Positions 10,846-22,865 of a stretch of 64,000 nt of DNA are shown here, piece by piece. This DNA is from Cryptomeria japonica. Its lineage: Eukaryota > Streptophyta > Pinopsida > Cupressales > Cupressaceae. The notes beneath the pieces were generated by a model. The model had not been told where the DNA came from. It did not search any database and worked only from the letters and a program-made list of their open reading frames with translations. Where the stretch lies: positions 208,350,244 to 208,414,243 of the forward strand of contig NC_081411.1 of the NCBI RefSeq assembly GCF_030272615.1, given 5' to 3'. The stretch's first letter is position 1; every line of letters starts with the position of its first letter. Position numbers and translations under genes: made by a program.

Positions 10846-13800
10846 GCTATAATTGTGAGTGATATCTCATCTATTTGAAGTAATTGTATTATTTTTAGCA
10901 AGTTACATTGCTCCCATGGCATCATCACTCTCAAGGCTTGAAGACAAATGTTAGAGAGCTTGCAAAAAACTTATCTCAATTGCACTTCCATTGTCTAATT
11001 AAGCAAGAAAACTAATATAAAAACTAGTTTCATGTTGATGTTAAAAGAGATATACATGATAGACATAGTTTGTTGTTGCAAATTTCTATGGGTGTCTTAA
11101 GAGTCACAACTAAATATTCATTAATGGAATAATCAAGCACTTAAGGATCTTAATAATGTTAGATTATCCAACAATTTGACCATTTCATCACACTACCCAC
11201 CTATTAGTCCTTAAAGTTGCTTCTAATTTTAACCCTATGTGATTCACTACACAGTCATTCCCTCAAGGAGAGGAAGAAGGAATAATAGACTTACAAGCCT
11301 ATTTTGATTCAAATTAAGTTATCACAAAAATGTTATTTTTTAATATTTATATGAGATTGTTTTATCCTTTCTATGTGACAACCTTTTAAGTAGTTGATGC
11401 AAGAGCATCTAGTGGTCTAAGAGCAATCTTGCATCACCCCCAAAAAAAATTCCTTAGATTTTATATATTTATTTAGTTGTTGCCTATGATGACACGTGGT
11501 GACTTAAAATAATCAAAAATTTAAAACGGTAAAAAATAATGAACTAGTATTTTTAGTAAGCTGACTTATATGAGCATGTATGGACATGAAAACTAACCCC
11601 AAGGAGTAAAATTGAAAAATAAAATGAATGGTGGAAGAATCATCTCAATGTCATGTACCATTTGGGAGATATTAATTTTTTCTTCCTGAGAAATTCCTTC
11701 TATAAAGATTCAAACTCAAATTTGAAGACCTTAGAAGCCTCAAAAAAGCTCAAAAATCAAATGAAATGACCTTTTCACAATCTTTCCAACAATATATTAT
11801 AATAGCAAATTGGGTGCTTGAATCAAAAGGTATGGCTCTTAGAAGTTGTGCTACCAAATTTCAAGTTTCAAATGGAAAATCTTCTTAGGTGGGAAAACAA
11901 ACAATTGGACCTCTAGTGCAAAAAATGGAGAGTTGCACTTTCTAGAACATTCTAAAGTAGTTATTGGTGTCTATATAGAGGTAAATGGAGGTTAAAGAAG
12001 ATAGCTCCAGTGTAAATTGTGGCTTCAAATTGTAGAGTTTTCTTAAGGAGTTTACTTTCTTTGTAATAACTTAAGCCCATGTGATTGTAGCATTATAATT
12101 TCTAGATTTGTAATTTCATTCTATTGAAGAAATTTTAAGTGGGTTATTCTTCTTCTTGTATTTTCAATATTATTATCGGTTGTTGTGCTATATGTAGATG
12201 TTGGATGGAATAACTCCTCATTAATAATCCATTGATAATTAAATAATTAATCATAAATTTAAATTCTAAATTTAAATTTAAAAGTACATTAACTAGTTTT
12301 TCTCTTCTTTAAAATTGTGTAAAATTATATATATATATATGATTTGATTTGATTTGAAAGCTAATCTTTGACTATCACAAGAAAATGTAAAAGGTTAAAT
12401 GTCATACAAGTCATTGATCTTTGTAATCCAACGACTTATGAAGAATTTGGTTGGTAAACCTATCTTGGCCCAAGGAAATACACACACCATCTGATTAATG
12501 ATGACGAAATTTGTGGAATCTCCTTTTGCCTCCAATCTCCATCTTTCACCTTTCTAATTGAATGATCTGCCAAACCTTTCGAGGTGGGGGAAATATGGTC
12601 AAATCAATATTTTGTTTAGAGAGTGCAGTGCACACATCAATATGGCCGTTTCGACATCAATCAACAACAGCATGGAAGATCAAGGGATTGTGGAAGAAGT
12701 CTGTGAACCGTTGGATTTTCGTTTATTTTGGACGTGGTAAATGTATATCACAACCGCCCATCAATTTGAATCAACGGCCGAGGTTTGCCCGAATAGAATG
12801 AAGATTTACCATGGTTGGAGCAACAATAATATAAAAGATAGGCAATAACAACATTTAATGTTGATCGGAGATCTTGGAAGTGGTAAAGTAACATTTTTTA
12901 ATTATAAGGTGATTTTTTCATGAATAAATATCTATATTATCATTTATAAGAAAACAATTATACATATTTAGACAAATTGGTGGATGTAAAGTCATTATGA
13001 GAAGTTATATGAGGCATACATTGGATCATAAAATTTAAACAGGTACATCAACAACATAGCAAACAAGAGAGGAAGAGGGTCTCAATCACTCGATTTACCT
13101 TACATTAGTGGGGTCTAGAGTATCCATGGAGGGATTTTGAATTTGAATTTGAATATGCATGACTTAATATTGAAGATATTGTTAGATGTGTAGTTTTCAT
13201 TGTAGGGATTCTTATGTTTCCATCATCATTATGCTAAGATTATATTCTAGATCATTTTTTAGCATTTATTAATGAACAACATTTATTTAATTAATTCATT
13301 TATTTGATATTTTGTTAAAAATTCATTTTACCTATCTAATTAATTGATCTAACATTTATTATAGCATTAGCTAAATAAATTGCATTTGTTTATTTTATTA
13401 ATTTAACTCATAGCGTTTACTTCTAATGTTCTCACCTCAATTAAATGTCAAAAAAAATTCTCAACATTTTCCCATAAAGTAAATAAATACACTAATTTTT
13501 ATTTAATTTCTCTAAAACCCATCATCATTGGTTGAACAAATAAATTAGATGTAGTCAACTAATTAATCATTTGTATATTCCTTAAATAAGTCTAATTAAA
13601 ATAATCAAAGGTCAATCTTGCATAAGGTCCAAAATCTTGCACATGGTTTTAAGTTTACTAGGCTTGAAAATGAACTTTTTCAATCTACCCCCTCCATCAC
13701 TCCTCCATCCTTGTCATAATCATGTATATCAATCACATGATGTCATTTGTCATCTTCTCATTCAACCCTACACAAGGATTAACCCCCACCCACCATCTCA

Positions 13801-16297
13801 CAAGATATAATCTCATTCATCCATCTAACCTATCCAAAATCTATAAATTTTGAATCATTTCCAAGCCATTTTAAAGGAAGAAAATCGTCCATGCAACAAG
13901 CTTATGATATAGAATTAAGTACCCAAACTCAACTTCAATCATCAACCATCACTTGGAACACAACACCTAGGTCATCAAAGGTTTATATGGTAAGGTGTTT
14001 CGTGATTTTTGCCTTTGCAAATATTTTCCCCTCTAATTTAAGGTGCATGCTTCAAATGGCTTACAATTCACAATTGATGCTTGTCCTCTGTTGTTTTACA
14101 TTATATTTTAGTGTTCACATTCTAACACACCTAGTATGACTCATTCCAAGCTAAATCATGTTGTTTTTAAGGTTTTTTATGAAGGTTGCTTGTAGATTCT
14201 ATCACACAAAAAAATCCTTATTTTTTATTTTAGCATGTTTTCTTTGTCAAATGGAATATTTATAGTTACCAATGGCATATCTACAATTTAGAAACCTAAA
14301 ACCCAAAACCCTTAGCTTTTGGTGCAATTAGTCTATAGAGTAGTGCACCTACATCAACCTATAATGCATGTGCACCTAACATAGTGCATGCATAGTTAGG
14401 AGGTTTAGACTTTATCTTGACACAAGCACATCACTCTAGAGTGCACATGCAAACCGTAGTAGTGTAGTACACTCACTTGTGTTCGTGTTCTTCTGTATTT
14501 CTATCTTTTATGATGTAATCACAAAAGGATGATCCAATTAAAGACTATACAACCATGTAGCCAACAAAAAAAACATTCACAAACTAGAAATTTGCAATAA
14601 AGTGACACAACACATATACCCTTTGAAAACCCTCAATGACGGAAAAACCCAACCTCCAAAAGGTTCTTGATTCTCAAGCAAGTTACAATCTTGTTGTGAT
14701 GGCATTATCTTAGGCCATAGCTCTAATTACTATATATAAAACCTTTATTCTTAAACTCCATGAATTATCCTTCTCATACCCATGTTCAAATCTCTAACCT
14801 TACCTAAACACACACATACATTGTAAATTATAAGAAACTAAAAATGTAATTGTTCACCCATCTCATGTCTACCCTTCAAAACTAAAAAATATTTTTTTCT
14901 TATTATCATGTTATGAGTAGACATTAAATAAGGTTAAAAATTACAAAATATATGTATAAATAAAAATGGTAAAAATATTTAGGTAAATCTTTTTTCATAT
15001 CATTACCAAGTGAGACATTGATTTGAAATATGAGACTCTCTTGAAATAATCTCACAAGGAGAGTCGTTTCCAATTTTCTTATCTACTATCAAGTACAAGG
15101 TGTATATAGGTCTAATCCCTCTTTGTGAATTAAATATGTATCTGATATATGATGTGCAAGCACCTTCATAACTTTGTGAGAACTTAAGACTAAAAAATGT
15201 GTATACAATCCTATATAAATAACATAACTACTTCCTCTTTGTGGTCTTATGAAAGCCAAAAGTAAAGAGAGATCAATTTTAACTTTAATTTTTCAACCAA
15301 TTTCATATCCCTTAGACCCTCAACCCCCTCCATTGTCTTACTCATACCTAACAAAATTATTAATATAATTACTCTTTATACCCCTAATACCTAGCAATAT
15401 ATCTATGTATTTTATTGTTAATATTAAATAAATCATTACGAATTAACATGATGTTGTCTATATAGTGGCATCCCTAGGGAATTTAGAACATGAAACACCA
15501 TAAGGACCAAATTTAAATTTTCATGCTTGCAAATAATAAATTTGAGCACATATAATCTAGGTGGCATACTAGAGAGTAACTTGAGTTGCTCAAGCAAATA
15601 AAACATATAGGAAATGTGTTACTTACCTAATATTCTTTTAGTTAATTTTTTCTACGTGTATAATATGACAAAAAAAACCTAATATATATTTATTTTTGTA
15701 AATGGAATTCAAGGCTTTTTTGTATGCCATCATATCCTTGATCGAACAATTAATTAGAGGTAATAATTGTGGATGTGAAGGCATTGCTACAAATGTCTTT
15801 GAGCTCATGGTAATTAAATTACTAATGTTGATTTCATCTCCTTAACTTCTAGCTAGTCAAAAAATGGGATTGATTGAATCTTTTCATTGTTACTTTTCAT
15901 TCCACTAAACCTTAACTTTTTTCTTTATCCCATATTTGAGAAACATAATCTAGAATGAGGGATAGAAGGATTAAGATTGAACTAAAACCCTAATTCTTAT
16001 TTGTTCCACTAATGTGTTCTTCATTCACTCTATCTAGAGTTAAACTTCAACTCTATTTGTAATGTCACAAGTTATTTCTAAAGGCATATTATTCTATAAT
16101 TATTTGATAAGATTGTAGATCATAATTTATTTAAATATGATAAAAATTACAATATAGAAGGCAACCATAAAAAGTTGCAAGATCATAATTACTATATGAA
16201 GGTACATTTATTTCCTCAAATAACATAAATTGTCTCAGCTATGTATGTATGAGAAAGAAAAAGAGTAAAATAAACCCTAAGAAGGTAAAATTTTCCT
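10846..16297. other. AT-rich intergenic DNA, no gene recognised
   Basis: About 5.4 kb of AT-rich sequence with only short frames (12558-12801 and 13891-14139 are the longest and show no family signal). A small perfect inverted repeat, TGATGCAAGA at 11395-11404 and TCTTGCATCA at 11427-11436, is followed by C5A7 and may mark an old LTR edge. No opposite LTR was found. Confidence 0.6.
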
Positions 16298-17690
16298 TTT
16301 TTAAACTTGTGTTGAACTAAATAAATAAAGTAGATATTATTCAAACTAGAATAAAATGAGTTGAGTCTAGTACATAATAAGTAATGTAAAAGTTTAATTA
16401 AATTAGCAAGAATGGGATAGTCAGCTCCTCTAAGGCGTGATATATGAATTAGTTGTGATCTATCATTAATTATGATTATTTAATAAAAATATACTTATAG
16501 TCATTAGATCCTATCAAATTAATGTGTCATGAATTATGTAACTCAAATAAATAGAATCACTATTGTGATTTGGTTTGGAAAAAGAGTGATCCCATATTTT
16601 TTCTCCAATTTAGTCCATCTCACTCGTTCACCTCATGGTGCACTACTATTCCTAAACCTACACTAAATATCAATGAGATGTTATGAATACCTAAGGGACA
16701 TTTTATGGTAAGGTGTGGAAGTGTACTAACTTCCCCCTACCATCATAGTTATTTTTTTCCTTTTACTTCCACAATGTATAATAATAAGATCATTGAAAGC
16801 CAAATCCTTTGTTTTTACTTTCATAATTGTGATTTGCTTTTAAAAAACAGTGATCCCATATTGTTTCTCCAATTTTGTCCATCTAACTCTTTTACCTCAA
16901 GGTTCACTACTACTCTTGAACCTACACTAAATATCAAAGAGATGTTTATAAATAGCTAAGAAATATTTTATGCCAAAGGTGTGTAAGTGTACTAACATCC
17001 CCCTAACATCAAAGTCAAATCCTTTGTTTTTATTGAATCATAATGTATAATAATAAGATTATGAAAAAACAATTCTTAATTTGATGATGCCCTTTGATTA
17101 TGCTTTAATATTCTTAATAAGACTCATAAATATGTGTTAAAATATTCATCTTTTAAACTTATGTTGAACTAAATAAATAAAATAGATATTATTTAAACTA
17201 GCATAAATGAGTTGAACCTATTACATAATAAGTAAAATAAAAGTTTAATTAGACCAAGAAGAATGGGATAGTTAGCTCCTCTAAGAGGTGATGTGTGAAT
17301 TAGTTGCGATCTATAATTGATTATGATTATTTAATAAAAATATACCCATAGTCACCAAATCCAATCAAATTAATGTGTCATTAAACTTTACAACTCAATC
17401 AAATAGAATCACTATTGTGATTTGGTTTGGAAAAAGAGTGATCCCATATTGTTTCTTTGATTTTCTCCATCAAGATTTATTGATTCTCTTGAACTTACAC
17501 TAAATATCAATGAAATATTTATGAACACCTTTAAAAGAGACATTTTATGCTAAGGTGTCAAAGCGTATTGACTTACCCTTAACATCATAATCAAATCCTT
17601 TGTTTTTACTTTCACAATATATAATAACAAGATAATGAAAAATCAAAATCATTATTAATCTAATAATACCTTTTGATTGTTCTTTAATAT
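16298..17690. repeat. Segmental tandem duplication with an extra partial copy
   Basis: A segment A-B (about 16298-16800) is repeated at about 17153-17650, and the B half occurs once more between them at about 16822-17070. Shared landmarks are TTGAACTAAATAAATAAA, GAATGGGATAGT, GAATCACTATTGTGATTTGG and ACACTAAATATCAA. The copies differ by many substitutions, so the duplication is old. No coding sequence is contained. Confidence 0.85.
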
Positions 17691-19330
17691 TTTTAATAAT
17701 ACTTATAAAAATATGTAGATTAACAATATTCTAAAATAAACAAATCCCTCACTATCTAATTAAATACAAGATTTAAAAATAAATAAAAATATACATTTCT
17801 ATACCCTAAAACATTGACTATATTAATTACCTAGAGAGAAGAGTCCTTATCAAACCCCAAATATGTTCATGTGTGTGAAAGAGATGGTTGTGGTGCGTTA
17901 AGCTAGGAAGTAAACTTGTCATCCGGATGGCATATATATTTTTCGTTCTTCACATTGTCCTATTTGAAAAAGATGACAAAACTCTTAGAACGTTATTCTT
18001 CATTCATAAAATATCCCCATTTTGGATGTGATTTGGTGTGCATCTTCCACACCATGGTTAGTATATCTTCCACACCATGGTTAGTAATACTAGTTGACTT
18101 GGCTTTCTTCCCTTGGCTTTGGCATAGATGGGTTTATGTAAAATAAAATTATGTCCATTTCCCTAGTGGTCAAAGGGGGTTTTTTAAATTGGAGAAAGAC
18201 AAGATGTATTACTTCTTGTTGTAGTTGTTTTATCTTGACTACCCTTACCTATCTTTTGAAGATTTTGTTTATAGTTGTTGTTTTAGTTTATGGTGCAGTT
18301 GTTATTTGTAATTTTTATTTTGTTTTTATTCAAATATAATTAAAAAAATATTGTTTATTATTAAGTGTATTTAAAATATGTTTTGAATCTAGATTCCATG
18401 TAAGATTTTTGGATGTGGATGTAAAATATTTTCATTGTTTTTGAAAGATTTTTAAAGAATGATTTTATTTGGAATATATGATTATAATATTAAAAATTTT
18501 AATTTTTAATCATTTTTTTTTTATATTTTGATTTAAAATTTTAAAAAATAATAATTTTTATTGTTAAGTTTTTTTTTTGAAAATGGAGTATATGATTATT
18601 TTTGTATATTCTCGTATCTTAGTTCTTATGGAGAAGGTTGGGTGACAATTCTAACATCTTTGTAAACTTCTCAATTATTATTCGAGTGCTCCTTGTATCT
18701 TAGAAAATGCCACTATTAGCTTCTACAATGGAGTCATTCAGATAATCAAAGTCATTTCTCATTATATCCTTCTCGCTAGAGGCTTAAACAACTCCCCGTA
18801 AATGAAATCTAGAAAGTCTCTTTCTAATGACACCATTATTGTTGTTTAGCCTCCAACTCTTGGTCAAGATGTTCTAGTGCCGATTGTATTCCAAGATTCA
18901 TAAGATGATTAGGAAATATCTGATCCTACCTCTAGTGAACCCTTCCCTAGGGTGATTCCTTGATTTGATTATTCCCCTCCCACTCCTTTTAGTATGACTG
19001 CATGTGACTCATAGTTTGACTTGGTGTCTTTATTTTTGATGATTTATTGTTTGTTATGTGATGTCTCATCTATGCTAACCAGCCACTATTTATTACAAAC
19101 CTTATAATAGGTACTTTCATAAAAATATTTTTTAATAAATAATGCACATAGAATTCTTTTCTTTAAAATTTTACATTTATTTTTCTAATATTGTATGTAA
19201 GAAATGAATGATGAAATATTGGCGTATTAATTTGGTAATCAAGAATATAACATAAATGAAATGTTTCTTAGAAACCACCAAAATATGGTTTAGTCAAAAA
19301 AATTAAAAAAATGATGGGGCTTTAAAGGAG
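17691..19330. other. AT-rich intergenic DNA with a 23-bp tandem duplication
   Basis: Nothing coding is supported. At 18042-18087 the 23-bp unit beginning ATCTTCCACACCATGG is directly duplicated. The stretch 18340-18600 is T/A low complexity. Confidence 0.6.
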
Positions 19331-19545
19331 ATTCTTGACCCAAATGGAGTTGGTGTTATGATTAGATATCGCCAAGGATATATTTTGAAAGGTAGGTCAT
19401 TCTTTCTTGGTATAAATTATACTAAGTAGGTGGAAGTATTGGTTCAACTTGGAGGCCTTAAATTGATGGCTTTTGTGGGATCTAAGTTATTAGAAGTTAA
19501 GAGGCCTAACTTCCATGTGATTATACAAGGGTGTGTTGAGAATTC
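19331..19545 (+). pseudogene. LINE RNase H domain fragment
   Basis: One frame reads as the N-terminal half of a plant LINE-type RNase H: a GVGVMIR strand, then GRSFFLGIN, then a Glu in a helix following the position of a TAG stop, then KLLEV and a VIIQG strand. The stop at 19427 is TAG. The surrounding LINE is not recognisable, so this is a small remnant. It ends close to where the E3 leader begins, which may be the truncation junction. Confidence 0.6.
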
Positions 19546-19929
19546 AATAAGAAAGAGAAAGAGAAGGCAGACCCTCTAAAGGTTATACATAAAAGAAAGT
19601 AGGTCTGGTTTTCTTATCACCATATGATGGTGAGAGCATACTTATCTACTACTTCATCAAGCACATAAAACACAAGTTCATTTTAGCCTTCTAAAACTAT
19701 GTGCAACTATTTTAAAGAAGTCACTCAAAATGCAAGTTGCATGTTGTTAATTTGTCCCCTTAGTTAAGCTAAATGAGCATGGCATGATGTGTTACTTTCC
19801 AAAATAGAACTCTTAATTAACTAGGTGAGGAAATGCATGAAATTTGCTTTAAAATCAATCCTGCACATACATGTCAATAGTTTAAAAAATTTAAGTTCTT
19901 GGACATTCGGACCTGCAAGAAAATTATGT

Positions 19930-20250
19930 CAGTTGCAAATAAAAGCGTTATCCTAACAAATGCGTTGTCTTTCACCTCTAAAGCGCTAACCTAAAGGACA
20001 AAAGCACTAACGTGAAATACAAAAACACTGCTCTACTGACTAAGAAGCGAGAATTCTCCGACAAAAGCGTTAACCAAACTAAAAAATGCGCTAATATAAA
20101 GGACAAAAGCATTGTTCTGAAGATTAAATGCGTTGATTTACAAACAAAAGCGTTAACCTAAATGACAAATGCGCTAACTTGCAGGACAAAAGAGCTAACC
20201 TATCAAATAAAGGCACTGTCAGAACTCATATAGGCGTGAATCTGTATTAC
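19930..20250 (-). repeat. E3 leader array of GCGCTAAC-type motifs
   Basis: At least a dozen irregular copies of a motif close to ACAAAAGCGCTAACCTAA occur at 15-30 base spacing on the + strand; in E3 sense it reads TTAGGTTAGCGCTTTTGT. It lies just inside the primer site of E3, the same position that the CAGACGCG arrays take in the E1 leader. Confidence 0.75.
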
Positions 20251-20304
20251 AAATGCATTAAATTTGCTTTTTGCGAGAATTAGACAGGATATTAGGAAGA
20301 ATAT

Positions 20305-20335
20305 GCAAGGCTCTTGAGCCCCACGGTGGGCGCCA
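20305..20335 (-). promoter_or_regulatory. E3 primer binding site, tRNA-Lys(CUU) type, extended
   Basis: On the + strand 20316-20335 equals the 3' end of plant tRNA-Lys(CUU) including CCA, 20 of 20 from memory of that tRNA. It ends three bases before the LTR at 20339. Directly adjoining, 20305-20315 (GCAAGGCTCTT) equals the anticodon-arm segment of the same tRNA. In element sense, on the minus strand, both are therefore complementary to tRNA-Lys. Confidence 0.8.
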
Positions 20336-20338
20336 AAA

Positions 20339-21464
20339 TGTGTCGACTTGAATTTCATCATCAGAATACTAGCTGCAACATGTTAGTTTCATAAAATACA
20401 AAGGAAATGCTACAGGAAATCCAAACTCAACCAATGAAACTACATGAAATTGATATTAAAATAAAAATATTATTTTTACCTTCATGATTTATGTCTCGTT
20501 GTGTCCTAACTCCATTGTTCCTGGTTGCAGATGGTGTGCTCTCAGACAAGCACTGATAGCTTCCAAGATGGCATATGAAGAATGGACTGATAACTGATAC
20601 TATGATATGCAATGCTAAATGACTATGCTAAATGATTATGCTATTTGCTTCAAGATTAAAAATCACAGATGCATAAGTTTTCACAAATGATTAGCTTGAA
20701 AACTCACTTGAAGACTAACTCTTTCTCAACTCAAACTCCTGATTTTATAGACTTTGAGATGATAAGATGATGTGGCTTGGATCAACGGTCATGATCAGAT
20801 CTGCATATTTGGATGATTGTGAGCAAAGGTGAAGGTTGAGAGAAAGGGGGAAGGAGAAGAAAAGTGTCACTCATCTCACCTTGACTGAGTTGCTGACTGA
20901 GGGAATCTAGGGATGGTTGGAGAAGATTTAGGCATGAGAGGACAAGTGGACTCAAGTCCTTCCTAAGATGTAGGGATGTTGGAGAGAATATAGAAGAAGG
21001 TTAATAAATATGTGTACGTACACAATATTTCATTAAATTTGGAGGTTGGAGATAAATGATGAATTAATATTAATATTTAAGAAATACTAATATCTTTAGC
21101 CACATGATTGATGAGTTGGCAAAGGAAAGTTGAAGTGGAGATGGAAGGTGAGTTGGCTAAGGGATTAAATAATTTAGAAATAATTTAATATTTGAGACTA
21201 TAGGATAGAAGAATAACCATTAAATATTAGATATTCAATTAATTGATTAGAAGAATAATTAAATATTTAGATATTTAATTAATTAGAGGAATAGGATAGA
21301 TGAATTAATTAATAAAATAATTCAATTAAATTAATTAACAGAAGGACATGAAATGAATTAAATAAATTAATCTTTTCAAATTAATTATTTAATAGAAGAA
21401 TAAACATTAAATAAATATAAAATATTTATTTAATTGCTCATAGCTATTTTTATGTGTATACACA
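20339..21464 (-). repeat. E3 5' LTR (truncated element)
   Basis: Starts TGTGTCGAC on the + strand after the primer site and ends at GTGTATACA or GTGTATACACA (21462-21464). The right part, 21170-21430, is a run of AT-rich foldbacks separated by AGAAGAATA-like spacers, very like the LTR of E1. No second LTR or gag-pol of E3 is present to the left, so the element is truncated after its leader. Confidence 0.65.
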
Positions 21465-21596
21465 GACCTTCTATGTCACCACAATATAATAATAATTTAG
21501 TATTAATTACACCATAATGATATAATTTTTTGAAGTGGAATAATGAACAAATATGATATCTTTCACATACTTTCCCTACAATCCTCTAAAGGTAGG

Positions 21597-22853
21597 TGTT
21601 CAACCCAACAATAAGAATAATAACTCTAGTTGAAGTCTCAACCTGAAGTTTGGACATTCACTTGGTAAAGCCACTATTTCTATAGCTAGTGTTCATTTGA
21701 CTGTCAACCCAGGGACGTAATACTTGAAATGGGTATGCACTATATATGCACTAAGTTCCCGCAAAAGCTACTCTGCATTACTGCAGCAACTAACATATGC
21801 GGAAAAGATAAGCAAGAATTGAAACTATTGAAAGGCTATAGGAAAAGTTCTACATTAACATAAATTCATTCAAGCAATACTGGCTAAGTTCAATGCTGAT
21901 AAACAGAAATTACTCTGTTTTGGTTTGGCTGCAGGAACAGTCAGTGGATCTATTTCCAGTGGTTGCAGGAACAGTCAATGCAAGAATGTCTATTGCAGCT
22001 AAGGAAAGAAAAATAATCTTAACAAATGCACAGGAACACTTACCAAGTGGGCCCCCTTGGGTGAGTGATTCCAGGCTTCCCAAAAACAACTCTAAGTGCT
22101 CAGAATAACATATTTTTATTCATCATTCTTTGGAAGTCATTACATGATTAAACATGAAAAGAAATTAAAAAACACTTGTGAAAATCCTCTGCTTTGCTTT
22201 ATCTCTTTTTCTATCTAACCTCTGAGAAGAGATGAAGAGCTTATTTTAAAATAAATCATCTACTTTAGACAACACGTATCACACCGAAGAGAAGAGGCGG
22301 ATAACTAATCGAGAAAGGAGATAGCTGGAGTTAAGCTATTGAAAATGCGGATCTAAACCGAACCATAGTCATAACATACTGTGGCGGTATTTACAACACC
22401 AATGTCCACTTGCGTTAGACATCAGTAGTATCGCGTGATTTCTTCTCCTATGTCATTCCTTACGCTTTTCAACATTTCTGTTGTTTGATCTTTCAGTCAT
22501 CTTCTAGAATGTTTTTTCCTGCAACTGGCGTGATAGGCGAGCTTCCACCGCAGCATCATTTATTCCCTGCACTTCAAAAGAAATAACATACAAGAACATA
22601 CATACGTATTTTATTTAATCAGGACATCTATTAATTTCACACATGATATTGCCCTAAACAATTCGCATGGCAACAGGAATGAATCACATGGCTGCATAAA
22701 TAAACTGGCAAAGACAAAACATGCTTTAATAGGTTTAGGATAACATATTAAATACATATAGTAAACTTCTGATACATCATTACTACTATGTAAATCAAAA
22801 TATGACAAAAGCTCAAGAGTTCCAAGGATATATGCCAATGTCTCAACTCATCA
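21597..22853 (-). repeat. E2 3' LTR
   Basis: TG...CA ends on the + strand (TGTTCAACCC to CTCATCA), 1257 bp. It is homologous along its length to 31334-32617. The target duplication GTAGG abuts it on the left. Confidence 0.9.
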
Positions 22854-22865
22854 TGCCCCCCAACT
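22854..22865 (-). promoter_or_regulatory. E2 polypurine tract
   Basis: In element sense AGTTGGGGGGCA precedes the 3' LTR directly. The stop codon of the extra ORF (22866-22868) adjoins this tract. Confidence 0.7.

Noticed and set aside
11395-12240. Possible solo LTR starting TGATGCAAGA
   Set aside because: Only one end-like inverted repeat is visible; no matching terminus or target duplication could be found.
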